This document shows, piece after piece, positions 39,956 through 51,439 of a stretch of 64,000 bases of DNA. The stretch covers positions 29,090,612 through 29,154,611 of the forward strand of contig JASEVX010000001.1 in the NCBI GenBank assembly GCA_031761405.1, in the 5' to 3' direction. Below the pieces are notes generated by a model. It ran no database searches, was not told the DNA's origin, and saw nothing but the letters and a program-made list of their open reading frames with translations. This DNA is from Serripes groenlandicus (Eukaryota > Mollusca > Bivalvia > Cardiida > Cardiidae). A program made the position numbers and the translations under genes. Numbering within the stretch: the stretch's first letter is position 1; each line of letters starts with the position of its first letter.

Positions 39956-42900
39956 ATGAAGCTTTACATCATTTACACCACCATCTTTTTTGCCGCATTG
40001 ATATGGATGTCTACAGCCGACGATACACAGGAACCAGAAGATGTTAAAATTCCTAAGAAGTTACAGATCGGGGTAAAGAAGAGAGCAGAAAACTGTAAAA
40101 CTAGATCAAAGAAAGGAGATACACTTCACATGCAATATAGAGTAAGTCTTTGTTAACTGGATGGTATTTTTAGTTTGAAAACATTTAAAAATTTATACAT
40201 TGTATAATGTTTTATAAAAACCTCTATAAATGAAAGAATTATTTAATCATAGAGTTGAAACAACAATTTCAAAAGACGACTGCTGCAGAGGCATCAGAAA
40301 GCGTCTGTATGTGGGAATGGATTAAACAAAATCTTGTTGTCTATTTTAAGTTTTAATATTTTCTAAAGTTACCTGCTGCGTCCGATCAGGGTCTTTCAAA
40401 TAGTATGGTCCGGAAACGAGCGTAGTTCTCGAAATAAGCTGCCTCGCATCACATGACCAACATCCGGGGAACCTGCCATTTTGAAAACGGAAGAAAATTA
40501 TCAAGTTTTAAAACTGCGTATATCTCGATTTTAACCAGTCAATTTGACCATCAAAGTCATCCTTAATGCAAAATCAGTATTCCATTTTCTTTGCATGAGA
40601 GTATTTTGTCCCGATGTTTCTTTTTAAGTGGATTTTCGTATTGGAAAGTTGACTTCATGCGAACGACTTTGTTTACAAATGGCCGAAAGCTGAAACCCGA
40701 TCTCTTTTTGTCGTTACTTTCCTACTTGCATGATGTTCATGGGGCTAATATAGCGGCTTTTTCTCTTTCATTTAAGCCTAATTCACTTATGTTATGTCTT
40801 AGATTTTCATATTTCACCTGTATTTTCGTTTTCTTAGACGGGTAGATCAGTTCAAAATCTCAAAAATCTAAAAACATGATTTAAACAAGATTCAATATGT
40901 TTCTTTTAATTTAAGGGCACTTTGTTTGGAACAAAAGAAGAGTTTGATAGTAGCTATAGCAGGAACCAACCATTTATATTCACACTGGGAACTGGACAGG
41001 TTATAAAAGGATGGGATCAAGGTTTAATTGGGTAAGTAGGCTTTGTCAAATCAGATGTGAATTCATCGGAAATCTTTACTGATTACATAGACTGGTATGT
41101 TTTTAGTCCCCTACCGGCGTGCCGAAGGGGACTATTAGGTTTGCACTCCGTCCGTCAGTCCATTTGTCAGTCAGTCCATCTGTCAGTCAGTCAGTCAGTC
41201 CGGCAAATTTTTGTCCAGAGCATATCTCCAAAACTGTACTAGCTATGGCTATGAAATTCCATATGTGGATACATCTCATCAATGCGGAGTGCAGTGCATA
41301 TGAACCATAACTCTTGCTTCCCTAATTTTTGAGTTATTTCCCTTTCTTTATTTTCATACTTGATTTTTGTCCGGAGCATATCTCCAAAACTGTACTAGCT
41401 ATGGTTATGAAATTTCACACATGGATGCATCTCATCAAGGGGGAGTGCAGTGGACATGAACCATAACTCTTGCTTGCCTAATTTTTGAGTTATTTCCCTT
41501 TCTTTATTTTCATACTTGATTTTTGTCCGGAGCATATCTCCATAACTATACTAGCTATGGCTATGAAATTTCACACATGAATACATCGTATCAAGGGGGA
41601 GTGCAGTGGACATGAACCATAACTCTTGCTTGCCTAATTTTTGAGTTATTTCCCTTTCTTTATTTTCATACTTGATTTTTGTCCGGAGCATATCTCCAAA
41701 ACTGTACTAGCTATGGTTATGAAATTTCACACATGGATGCATCTCATCAAGGGGGAGTGCAGTGGACATGAACCATAACTCTTGCTTGCCTAATTTTTGA
41801 GTTATTTCCCTTTCTTTATTTTCATACTTGATTTTTGTCCGGAGCATATCTCCATAACTATACTAGCTATGGCTATGAAATTTCACACATGAATACATCG
41901 TATCAAGGGGGAGTGCAGTGGACATGAACCATAACTATTGCTTCCCTAATTTTTGAGTTATTTCCCTTTCTTTATTTTCATACTTGATTTTTGTCCGGAG
42001 CATATCTCCATAACTATACTAGCTATGGCTATGAAATTTCACACATGAATACATCGTATCAAGGGGGAGTGCAGTGCACATGAACCATAACTCTTGCTTC
42101 CCTAATTTTTGAGTTATTTCCCTTTATTTTCATACTTTATTGTCTTGGTATACCTAAACATTGGGTTGCTATGACAACAGAAACAGACTCAAAAGTGCAA
42201 ACCGGTAGGGGACTATGGTATTGCTTGCAATCCTCCAGTTACTTGTTTTTGTTACACTTGATTGCTGAACGCAGTTTCTGCATCACAAACAAAAGCCATG
42301 TGATGCACGAGAACCGATTATTTGTTGGTTTGTTTGTGATGCATATCGATGGGCATGGCTTGAAATATTATCCCATATCCATATATTATGGAGTCTGAAA
42401 TGACACAACAGGAAATGGATAAATAATTTTAGAGTTTTATGATTTCAGAATGTGTGAAGGAGATGAAAGAAAACTAGTTGTACCTGCTGAGTTAGGTTAT
42501 GGAGCTAGAGGAGCACCCCCTAAAATACCTCGTAAGTACATAGAGAATTGTAGCTCTTTCACAAGTTGAGCATATTGAACCAGTTGCTTGGTAACATTGA
42601 ATTAACCCTTTCAATGTTGACCTTTTAAAAGAGACTTGTTCATCTTTGGAAGAGTCCATAGCCTTTTCTAGGAATACCAAGATAAAGTTGTTGTCGATCG
42701 ATCGCCTGTTCCTATGATGTGGATAAGGTTGGTACATGTATGTGAATACATGCAGTGTACAGGGTTAATACATGTACATCATTTGACCTGATTTTAAATT
42801 GTATTATTGAAATCCACTGAAGTATGGAAACAGTAAAGCTAATTAAATAAACCATTATCTTTAAGACAGAATATTGAATGAAAGTGTTTTATGCACACCA

Positions 42901-43391
42901 GCTTAGTTGGTAACAACATGGGCTTTCAATTCAGGATTCAGTTCAGTTGGTAACAACATTGAATCTCTATCCTTGAGTCGGCTCAGTTGGTAACAGCAAG
43001 GGCTATCAATCCAGGATTCAGCTCAGTTGGTAACAGCATGGGCTATCAATCCAGGACTTAGCTCAGTTGGTAACAGCATGGGCTATCAATCCAGGACTTA
43101 GCTCAGTTGGTAACAGCAAGGGCTATCAATCCAGGACTCAGCTCAGTTGGTAACAGCAAGGGCATTCAACCTTCCTGATGATTGACAAGTCAGTGTGACT
43201 AGGTTCTTTGTTTCTGCCAATAATCTTATATCCAGTTGTCTGGGAAGAATGATGTGTAGGCTGATCAGAAATGCCAACTTTTCCTACGGACAGACTCATA
43301 TTTTAAAGTTTGCCTCTTTCTTTTTCCAGCAAATTCTGTATTGGTGTTTGAAGTAGTTTTAGACAAGATAGAGAGACATGGTGAACTTTGA
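39956..43391 (+). CDS. FKBP2: FKBP2-like ER peptidyl-prolyl cis-trans isomerase
   Basis: Four exons: 39956-40141, 40916-41031, 42449-42531, 43330-43391 (TGA 43389-43391), all GT-AG and phase-consistent, giving 148 residues (human FKBP2 has 142). A signal peptide ([20 protein letters not shown]) is followed by [71 protein letters not shown] and APPKIP. Active-site and FK506-binding residues of the family are there: Tyr in HMQY, Asp in FDSS, VIKGW and LGYG. The C-terminal HGEL resembles KDEL, as the RTEL of human FKBP2, so ER-lumen retention is expected. It catalyses proline isomerisation during secretory protein folding. All three introns carry repeats (T-MITE fragment, tandem-array element, minisatellite). 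ATTAAA near 43466 may be the polyadenylation signal. Confidence 0.96.
40250..40325 (-). mobile_element. T-MITE right-end fragment in FKBP2 intron 1
   Basis: AGAGTTGAAACAACAATTTC, CTGCTGCAGAGGCATCAGAA, GTGGGAATGGATTAAAC. Confidence 0.6.
41104..42215. mobile_element. TIR element with internal ~157-bp tandem array, in FKBP2 intron 2
   Basis: 14-bp inverted ends TAGTCCCCTACCGG / CCGGTAGGGGACTA. Inside are a GTCAGTCCATCT-type short repeat (41150-41200), then six units of about 157 bp (from about 41210, 41364, 41521, 41677, 41833, 41990) containing GGAGCATATCTCC, ACTAGCTATGGCTATGAAAT, GAACCATAACTCTTGCTT and TTTTTGAGTTATTTCCC. No coding capacity. Units alternate between two variants (TGGATGCATCTCATC and TGAATACATCGTATC), suggesting amplification of a dimer. 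Confidence 0.85.
42897..43165. repeat. ~40-bp minisatellite of tRNA A-box-like units, FKBP2 intron 3
   Basis: About seven units of GCTCAGTTGGTAACAGCA, then GGGCTATCAATCCAGGA. GCTCAGTTGGTA is the D-arm/A-box sequence of tRNAs and SINE-C heads (compare 55350 on the minus strand). Outer units are more diverged than central ones. Confidence 0.88.
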
Positions 43392-43481
43392 ACAACAACA
43401 ACAACCACCACAAGTTTGAATCATATGATATTATCCTTCATTGAATATTTTTAGAAAAATGATTATTAAACATTTTCAACA

Positions 43482-43620
43482 TGCTGACAATTTTGAAAAC
43501 CTTGTGGCGCAGAAGGCGATTTTGATCATTACGATCAATTTTGTTCACTCCAAATTTGTGCATGGATATTTTCATGGTCGTCTGCTGCAGATTTGATGTT
43601 TGTGGGAAAGGGATAATAAT
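43482..43620 (+). mobile_element. T-MITE right part
   Basis: AACCTTGTGGCGCAGAAGGC, GTCGTCTGCTGCAGATTTGA, TGTGGGAAAGGGATAA. Confidence 0.6.
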
Positions 43621-43767
43621 CTACATTGACCAGCAAGCTTATCCTTCTGTTCTGTTCTTAGTTGTTATTTGTTAGAACTTTAAACAATTCTAATAATCAT
43701 CTGCAACATAGGTTTTATGTTAAGAAATGATGTAATGAGAATGGGTATTTGAATGGAAAATATCTGT

Positions 43768-44043
43768 GTACCCTTTCTCCCACATATAGACATTTTTTGA
43801 CACATTTTGCAGCGCTGCAGACAACATTTAAAAGCATTGCAGCAATAGGAGATAGTGCTCATAATTAGGAATTTGTTTCTCGCACATTTGTCAACTCTGT
43901 TCAATAAATCAAATTTATGTATCTAGAGATTTTCATATCCATCTTTTGTAAACGTTTATTGTTTTCACTTAAAGAGATTTTCAAAAACTTTGTTGTATTT
44001 AAAGTCGTCTGTGGCTATTTTATTGTATGTGGCATAGGGATTA
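43768..44043 (+). mobile_element. T-MITE, expanded and diverged
   Basis: CCCTTTCTCCCACATATAGA, TTTTGCAGCGCTGCAGACAA, TTTGTTTCTCGCACATTTG, AAAGTCGTCTGTGGC, TGTGGCATAGGGATT. Confidence 0.6.
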
Positions 44044-44126
44044 AATTTTTTCAAAATTTATCTGATATAAAAATATTTTAGATCAAGATAAAGCAATTTT
44101 CATAATCCAAATTACTTTTTTGATGT

Positions 44127-44355
44127 TTAACCCTTTCCCTCATATAGACGCTTCTAGACGCCTCTGCAGCAGACGGCGTTTTGAAAACATAGTGACAAAA
44201 GAAGAAATTGCACAAAACGTGCAATTTCTCCTTTTGCCACAATGTTTTCCACTTTTAGTCATAGGTTATCCCTTCAATGATGGAGATTTTCTATGTTTTG
44301 ACAAAATACGTTCAAAGTCGTCTGCTGCAGAATGTCGTATGTGGGAAAGGGTTAA
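44127..44355 (+). mobile_element. T-MITE, full length, well preserved
   Basis: TTAACCCTTTCCCTCATATA, ACGCCTCTGCAGCAGACGGC, hairpin GTGACAAAAGAAGAAATTGC + ACAAAACGT + GCAATTTCTCCTTTTGCCAC, right GTCGTCTGCTGCAGAATGTC, GTGGGAAAGGGTTAA. Confidence 0.9.
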
Positions 44356-44954
44356 ATCCTACATTGTGTGTACTGAGAGAATTCTTCAATACACAAAGTA
44401 GGATTTGAAAGTCAAATAAGTTGATTCAGAATAACTGCCTCACTAGGATGATGACTTGAGTAAAGCAAATCATTTGTGATCATGATGTTAAAGTCTTTGA
44501 AGGAAGGAAAAACTGAGAAAGCTTGTCTTATCCAAAATTGACCGTCCCAAATGATGTTGAAAAATGATATATAGCTTTTTGCAGTATTTTCATCAACTTA
44601 CATTTCACTTTATGTTTTGTTTTGTATACATTATATTAGCTTCATTACTATTTGTGTTCATGTTTTGAATGTTTTCTACATAATGCTGCGTGCTATTTCA
44701 TGATTCACCTAAGTTCACTCACTTTACATTGAAAAAAAACCCCAGAAAATGGAGACAGATTAAAAAGAACACACATTTTGAGCCAGAAGGCCTTGTTTTA
44801 AAATGAGAATCTTGATTATTTTATATGAAGTTGTGTGACGTTTTTGAGCCACCAACATTGGCAATAATTTCTACAGTGGAAGTTAACCTGATGAGGTATA
44901 GCAAAAATATAGAAAAAAATCTGCTAATGAAATTGTTATTACTGAAATTACTTA
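44356..44954. other. Intergenic, nothing recognised
   Basis: AT-rich; no gene or repeat identified. Confidence 0.4.
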
Positions 44955-45140
44955 CAAACTAATGTGATAAAAGGAGAAATTTCTCTTTTTGCCACAATAA
45001 GCAATTTCTCCTTTGACCACAATGTTTTCAACTCTATTTAATAATTATACTTTTGTTTGTAGACTTCTTCCATATTTTTGCCTATATGTTTTCAAAGTCA
45101 TATGCTCAACATGTGTTTGTATACAGGAAAGGGTTACATT
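44955..45140 (+). mobile_element. T-MITE, left end lost
   Basis: GTGATAAAAGGAGAAATTTC, TTCTCCTTTGACCACAATGT, right CATATGCTCAACATGTGTTT, AGGAAAGGGTTA. Confidence 0.65.
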
Positions 45141-45419
45141 GAGTGTCTTTATTTGCAGACTTTCATTGAACCCTTTACCTTGTAAACGTTTCCGTATGTA
45201 AACAAATTACGGTATCTAAATTACTGATTTGTATCTGTGCTCAAAGTTTAGTCTTCAAATGAGGATATCATACGGTTACAAGACATACTTGATATTGAAT
45301 AATAATTGTATTCTTTGTCCAAAAAAGGTGCTTTCTACTTAAAATAGAAAAGTATGTATGTGTGTTTGTATTTAGGAAAGATATAATATCAAAGTGAGAG
45401 AGTTGATGGATACTTCTAG

Positions 45420-45616
45420 TTAACCCTTTCCCACTTTCAGACACACTTTGATGCATCTACAGCAATAAACTTTTACAAACAGTTTGACAAGAGGAGAAAT
45501 TTCTCTTGCCACATTATTTTCTAATTATTCAAAATTCATAGAGATTTTTCGTATGTTTGCCTTCATGTTTTCACAGTCCTCTGTTGCAGATTTTTAGAAT
45601 GTGCCAAAGGGTTAAT
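45420..45616 (+). mobile_element. T-MITE, shortened hairpin
   Basis: TTAACCCTTTCCCACTTTCA, GATGCATCTACAGCA, GAGGAGAAATTTCTCTTGCC, GTCCTCTGTTGCAGATT, GCCAAAGGGTTAA. Confidence 0.75.
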
Positions 45617-45862
45617 GATTGTACAACAAAGAACCAGTGATCAATTATTGTGTATTTCACATTTTTTACTATGATAGTTGTATATGTACTTGTGTTTTGT
45701 TTCTACATGTTGCATGAATAGAGTTTCCCTGATCAAAACAAATTTGAAATATTTTTTTAACGTTGGGTTGTAATTGTAAACAATTTAAATTATTGTAAAA
45801 GAAGAAGTAGTTCATCATTTTGAGATATATGTGCTGGTCATTTTTTAGCAGAGATAATTGGA

Positions 45863-46035
45863 TTAACCCTTTCCCCCATTGAAAACATAGTGACAAAAAC
45901 TGTTAAATAAAGTTGAAAACATTGTGGCCAAAGGAGAAATTCCTCATCATGAGCAATTTCACCTTTGGCCACAATGTTTTCAAAACCCACTGCTGCTATT
46001 TCTCAAAATGTGTCTGCAAGGGATGAAAGGGTTAA
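45863..46035 (-). mobile_element. T-MITE, arms shortened, hairpin kept
   Basis: TTAACCCTTTCCCCCATTG, hairpin GTGGCCAAAGGAGAAATTCC / GCAATTTCACCTTTGGCCAC, ATGAAAGGGTTAA. GGCC in one arm is matched by GGCC in the other, unlike the usual GGCA/TGCC. Confidence 0.8.
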
Positions 46036-46039
46036 TTTG

Positions 46040-46137
46040 TTTGAATGGTGTTTTATGCCATGATACGGTTCTTTGATAAATAAACCAGAACTAGGCTAGG
46101 AAATGTGCCTTGCCAAAAGGCATTCCACCATACACTG
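46040..46137 (-). mobile_element. SINE-B fragment
   Basis: GAATGGTGTTTTATGCCATG, AAACCAGAACTAGGCTAGG, AAAGGCATTCCACCAT. Confidence 0.6.
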
Positions 46138-46357
46138 ATAACCCTTTCCCACATTCAACAAATTTGCAGCAGACAACTCTGAAAACAAATAATTATGGAA
46201 AATCTCTATAAATGAATGCTTAATCATTAAAGAGTTGAAAATATTGTGACAAAAGGAGAACTTGCTTATTGTATGCCATTTCTCCCTTTTGCCACAATGT
46301 TGTAGAAGTATGCTGCATATGCGTCTTAATGCATCTTGCAAGTGGGAAAGGGTTTAA
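46138..46357 (-). mobile_element. T-MITE, full length
   Basis: ATAACCCTTTCCCACATTCA, TTTGCAGCAGACAACT, hairpin GTGACAAAAGGAGAACTTGC / CATTTCTCCCTTTTGCCAC, GTGGGAAAGGGTTTAA. Confidence 0.8.
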
Positions 46358-46389
46358 AGATCAATACTCCTGCATGATACACCACTTCA

Positions 46390-46619
46390 TTAACCCTTTC
46401 CCTCATATAGACCCTTTCTGACGCCTCTGCAGCAGATGGCTTTTTAAGAAAACATAGTGACAAAAGAAGATTGCACAAAACATGCAATTTCTCTTTTTGC
46501 CACAATATTTTCCACTTTTAGTCACAGGTTATCCATTCAATTAAAGAGATTTCCTATTTTTTGGCAAAACATGTTCAAAGTCGTCTGCTGCAGAATTGTC
46601 GTATGTGGAAAAGGGTTAA
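46390..46619 (+). mobile_element. T-MITE, full length
   Basis: TTAACCCTTTCCCTCATATA, ACGCCTCTGCAGCAGATGGC, AAACATGCAATTTCTCTTTT, GTCGTCTGCTGCAGAATTGT, GTGGAAAAGGGTTAA. Confidence 0.87.
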
Positions 46620-46637
46620 CTAAAGATTTTGATATCT

Positions 46638-46854
46638 GTAACCCTTTCCCACATTCAACAATTCTGTAGCAGGTGACTTTGAAAATATCTTGGCAAAAAA
46701 AATTAAACTCTTTAAATGCGAGTAAAATTAGTGAAAATGTTGTGGCAAAAGGAGAAATTGCTCATAAATGAGCAAGTTTTGCTGTTGACACAGTGTTTTC
46801 AAAAAGTGTCTCCTGCAATTGCCTTAGAAAGTGTCTGTATGTGTGAAAGGGTTT
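46638..46854 (-). mobile_element. T-MITE, full length
   Basis: GTAACCCTTTCCCACATTCA, TTCTGTAGCAGGTGACTTTG, hairpin GTGGCAAAAGGAGAAATTGC, right TTGCCTTAGAAAGTGTCTG, GTGAAAGGGTTT. Confidence 0.8.
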
Positions 46855-47219
46855 GAAGAAGTAAAATGTATTATTGTTTTTTTCTATATGAAAGAGAAAC
46901 ACAGAATTCTGCTGAGGGTATATAAAATTGTTATCACTAAAGTTCTGATGTGAGAACTTGACAGAGCATATGCATCAATTAATCTTTCTTTTTTACGAAC
47001 TACTATAGTTACATTTCCGTTTACTGCAGTTAAATCTGTCAATACAATTGATTGATGTATGCACACAATTATCAGAGAGATTTCATCCCTTCTATCTTTT
47101 GTTCCATTTTAAAGAAATACCCACATTTTATTTATCTAACTACTTTTTAAATCCCATAGGTTCAGTACTTTGATTTTGTCTTATTCTTTAAGGATAAATC
47201 ATTTTCTACTATTTTTTAG

Positions 47220-47301
47220 GACTAGTACAATAGGTATTGCAGTGAATGAATCAGAATGGAAAACTGTTTGTTTTAAATTGGGAGGGAAAGTAGAAAAATA
47301 A
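47220..47301 (+). CDS. Candidate terminal exon of an unidentified gene
   Basis: A pyrimidine-rich tract ending TTTTTTAG precedes a 26-codon open stretch, TSTIGIAVNESEWKTVCF then KLGGKVEK, stop at 47299-47301. The composition looks coding and an AATAAA overlaps the stop. I do not recognise the protein and see no partner exon on this strand between FKBP2 and here, so it may be a pseudo-exon or part of a degraded gene. Confidence 0.25.
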
Positions 47302-47468
47302 AAATTGAAATCCGTCAATAAGGTTTTGTTCTTTTGTTCCTAAATTTATGCTATGCTGATAAATTTTTTGAGTTGTTTGCTTTGAAAAAAAATGACTGAA
47401 AAAAGTAGAGAGCTATTCCAGTCAGTAATCCTTACGTATCAAATTGTGATTTGGTTAAGAGTTAAAGA

Positions 47469-49983
47469 ATGGCTAAGCGATCTCTTGAGTCCGTGGATTT
47501 TCCACCCGCTAAGAAAGTTAAAATATCTGAAACTCGACTGTTCAAAGAGACTTGGAAAAATGGAAATAGCTGGTTAAGATATGAATCAAATGTAAAAGCC
47601 ATGTACTGTGATGTCTGTTTGAAATGTCAGATTTCTAATAGTTTCACAACTGGTTGCTTTGTTCTGAAGAAAGAGTCTGTGACTAAACATGCCAAAAACA
47701 AAGGTAATTGCCTATAAATTAATTTACATCACTTCAAGTCTTGATATCTAAATTACATTGAAAACATTCTGTAAAATTTAAAGGAAAATGTTTCTTGATG
47801 AGTTATATCATGATTTTCAAAAGTCAAAGGTTTTATAGGAATACACTATTCAGTTTACAGTCAGGAAAAAATGTTAACATTTCTTTTTAATTTTTTTAGA
47901 ACATGTCCATGCTATGTCAGCTGGTACTGCATCAAGACAGATGGAAACTGCTCGAGTCTCTGCATTGAGCAAGAGTGAGTCTGCAATTACATCGGCCATG
48001 AAGAACCTGTATTTTGCTGCTAAAAATGATATACCATTGGTTCTAGTTCCTGCACTTAACCAACTCTGTTTAGACCAGGTAACTATGACTTTTGTTTAAG
48101 ACACTGCCTCTAAAAAAAACTATTTTCCATACTTGCCCCTTTGTTTTCAACTGAACAGTTTACATTTTAATAGTAATTATACCTACAATAAATTTTAATA
48201 GATATTTTCCATATTTGTAGATGACATTTTTGAAGTCGTATGGTTAACATTATCCAGTTAAAGAGATTAAGTGGAATATAGTTCAGGAAATGATTAGATT
48301 ATTGCAACATTGCAATCTAATCTGTTCCTATCCTTTATACCACTTCTTGATGGATCAGGAATTGGTTTTAATGATTCGTTTAATTTTTTGCAGGGAGCCC
48401 AACAGTTTAGTAACTTGGTGGTTGATAGTCATACTACGTATGGTCATAACTCCAGTATTTCTGATTTCTTGGTCTCTGTTGCTCATGTATTGGAGGTTGA
48501 TTTAGTAGAAAAGGTCAAAATGTCAAATGGTTTCAGTTTAATGCTAGATGAGTCAACTGATGTTTCGGTCCATCAGAACATGATTGTTTATATCAGGATA
48601 TTGGAAACGGATTCTTATGGTCAAGTTCATCCCTCAACTTACTTTCTTGGTATAGCTCAGCTTGAAAGGGCAAATGCAGACAGCATCTTTGCAGCTCTGA
48701 TGAAAATGATTGATGAAAAACACATTGATGTGTCAAAGTTACGAGGTGTCAGCACTGATGGCGCTGCGGTTATGGTCGGGAATAAGTCTGGTGTGGTTAC
48801 AAAACTTAAAAATCTTGGCCCTGGAATATTGTCAACTCATTGTATTGCCCACAGACTTGCCTTAAGTTGTTGTAGTGGTGCAGACAAAATCCCCTACTTG
48901 GTTAAATTTCAGGAGATTTTGAATTCGGTTTACAAATACTTCAAATATTCGCCCAAAAACATGTCCAAGTTGGAGGTTATTCAGTCTGTTCTTGATAATG
49001 CCCAAAAGTTAAGGTTCAAAGAAGTATTTCATACTAGGTGGCTCAGCTTTGAAGGGTCTGTGGATGCAATTATAAAGAACTACTCAGCCTTGATATCTTT
49101 ATTTCTTGAGGAAGGAAGTGGCAAATCTCTCAGTCTTTACAAGCCAATCACATGTTATAAGTTCTTGTATGTGGCCCATTTCATGGCTGATGCATTGAAA
49201 CACCTGTCTTGCCTTTCAAAAATGTACCAGAAGAAGGATATTGATTTCTCAATGGTGACACCCCTCTTAACATCCACAATTGAAAGTTTGGTAGAAATCC
49301 GTGATTTAAGAAATGGTCAAATTTTGAACAGTTTTCTGAAGGCTGCACCTTCTGAACCCTCTGAGGACTCTGATGGATTGGTTACATTTGAATTTTTGGG
49401 TCATACGATAAGGGATGGGAATAAGCAACGTTCTGAATCAGTTACGATCTGTGACAAGTTTATTACTGATGTTATATCCAGTTTAACTGCCCGGTTCAGC
49501 AGTACTGGAGATTCTTTGGTCATGGCCTCCCTAGGAAATGTGTTCAATCCCTGTTTGGAATCAGCTCAGAAGGATAGTGACATTGAAGTTGTTTCTGATT
49601 ATTTGAATTCTGTTGGTTTGGAAGGCTATTCTGCAGAGGTCAAAAGGTTTTCTAGCTTCATTGATAGTATAGTTAAAAGTAATGAGAAGTTGGTGTCTGG
49701 GGTTAGGGCCACATGTAATGTGGCTATCAAAAATCAGGACTCCTTCCCTGCCACTGCTGAAGCAGCCAGAAGATTTCTACTACTCCCAGTATCTACAGTT
49801 GAGTGTGAACGGGGTTTCAGCAGACAAAACCTCATTAAGACAGCTATCAGGAATAGAATCAAAGTGAACACTTTGGAACAATTGATGAGAATTCATATTG
49901 ATGGGCCAGATATAAATGATTTTAACTTTAAACTTTCATTCAAGCATTGGGCTTCAATGAAATCACGAAGAATTTTAAAGTGA
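47469..49983 (+). CDS. ZNF862-like hAT-transposase-derived protein
   Basis: Exons 47469-47703, 47900-48078, 48394-49983, GT-AG and in phase, 667 residues. N-terminal TTF-type zinc finger region (FKETWKNGNSWLRYES, YCDVC at 46-50, KHAKNK at 73-78), as in animal ZNF862/KIAA1586-like proteins. The hAT catalytic core keeps Asp190 (MLDESTD), Asp260 (VSTDGAAVM) with CIAHRLAL and HTRWLS after it, and Glu610 in VECERGFS of the C-terminal dimerisation region. It ends in a short LSFKHWASMKSRRILK. The start ATG follows GTTAAAGA. No terminal inverted repeats or 8-bp duplication were spotted around it. Introns, an intact frame and no TIRs point to a domesticated gene, though intron-bearing hAT elements exist. 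Function unknown: DNA binding is likely, transposition possible on residue grounds. Confidence 0.85.
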
Positions 49984-50500
49984 TATAAACAATAAGTGTT
50001 AAATAGTCAATATGACATCAAAATGTGCCTGAAAAAGAGATTTAATATATATATTAAAAAAAGGAAAGAAATATAATATATTTTATGCTTAATAAAATTT
50101 AAAGTGTATTTATGTGTATTGTTTTTAATACTACCCAATAATCCGTAATCCATGATTAATAAACAACCTGAAATGAGGGTACCAGTATTTCCCAAAGTAC
50201 TCTTAATTTAGGGTTTTAAGAAAAAATGGTCTGGCTCAAGTTTGGCTCCAATGTCTTGAAAATGGCACCAACTTTTTGAATTCGGCGAAAGTGTTGGCGC
50301 AAAGGAAAAATGAGCCAGGGTGAACCCTGAGTTTGCATGAAACAATTCATTCTATGCCCGTATTATGGGAACACCTGTGGCAGCGGGAAATCCACATGTT
50401 GTCTCCTCTAAGTTAAACCATTTTTATTCAATCTTTACCAAAGTTGTTGAATTATGTGTGCATTACATCTGGGCCAAATTAAAATATCCTGTCAGATCAA
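49984..50500. other. Downstream of hAT gene, nothing recognised
   Basis: AT-rich; AATAAA at about 50091 could end the hAT-derived transcript. No repeat identified. Confidence 0.4.
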
Positions 50501-50677
50501 TTAACCCTTTCCCTCATGTGACAATTCTGCAACACACGACTTTGTAAATGTTTTGTAAAAAAATAGAAAATCTCTATAATTGAATAACCTAAAGTGGAAA
50601 ACATTGTGGCAAAGAGTTTGAGCAATTTCTTCTTTTGTCACTGTTTTCAAAAATCCGTCGGAAAGCATCAGGGTTAA
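50501..50677 (-). mobile_element. T-MITE, shortened
   Basis: TTAACCCTTTCCCTCATGTG, ATTCTGCAACACACGACTTT, ACATTGTGGCAAAGAGTTTG, TTTCTTCTTTTGTCACTG, right GTCGGAAAGCATCAGGGTTAA. Confidence 0.75.
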
Positions 50678-50833
50678 GTCATTCCAGAGTTGTGCCTCCC
50701 TGATGGGCATATTTTATGATAGTTTTGCACTCTTGTCTATGCTATTGCACAATATTTTGGGGTTACTAATGTAGAGCTTACTAACCAAGGCCCACAACTC
50801 CAACCTGCTATTTGGCAAGAATAATGTCCCTTT

Positions 50834-51130
50834 TAGCTCACCTGTGCACAAACAGCCGGGTGAGCTATTGTGATCACTCACTGTCTGTCGTCTGATTACA
50901 AATTCATAAAACCAACTTTTCCTAAATAATAGACAAATTTCAATACATTTTACATGAATATTCCGTAAGTGCCCCTCTTTCAAAGTTGTTCAGAACATTG
51001 AAGTCTATGCAGAGCTTTCGGTTGCAGCAGCATCAGAAAAAAAGGGAAAATTCTTCTTGTCCAAACGTAAATGCCTGATTTGATTTTTTTTCCGTACAAT
51101 GTGTCCTTTGGTGACCCTTTACCAAGATTA
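50834..51130 (+). repeat. agctca dispersed repeat
   Basis: TTAGCTCACCTGTGCACAAA, GGGTGAGCTATTGTGATCAC, TTCAAAGTTGTTCAGAAC, CTTCTTGTCCAAACG, TGGTGACCCTTTACC. The most intact of three copies. Confidence 0.7.
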
Positions 51131-51148
51131 TTAGATTACTCTTATTGG

Positions 51149-51374
51149 TTAACCCTTTCCCTCATACGACAATTCTGCAGCAGACGACTTTGAACATACT
51201 TTGTCAAAAAATAGAAAATCTCTATAATTGAATGGATAACCTGTAACTAAAAGTGGAAAATATTGTGGCAAAAGGAGAAATTGCTCGTTTTGAGCAATTT
51301 CTTCTTTTGTCACTGTTTTCAAAAAGCTGTCTGCTGCAGAGGCGTCAGAAACTTAAATGAGGGAAATGGTTTAA
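51149..51374 (-). mobile_element. T-MITE, full length
   Basis: TTAACCCTTTCCCTCATACG, ATTCTGCAGCAGACGACTTT, hairpin GTGGCAAAAGGAGAAATTGC / GCAATTTCTTCTTTTGTCAC, right TGCAGAGGCGTCAGAAAC. Confidence 0.88.
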
Positions 51375-51439
51375 TACAATGTTTGTTTCGTGTGGAGCTT
51401 GTTATCCTTATAAGTGTATAGTAACAGGTTGATATTTAT

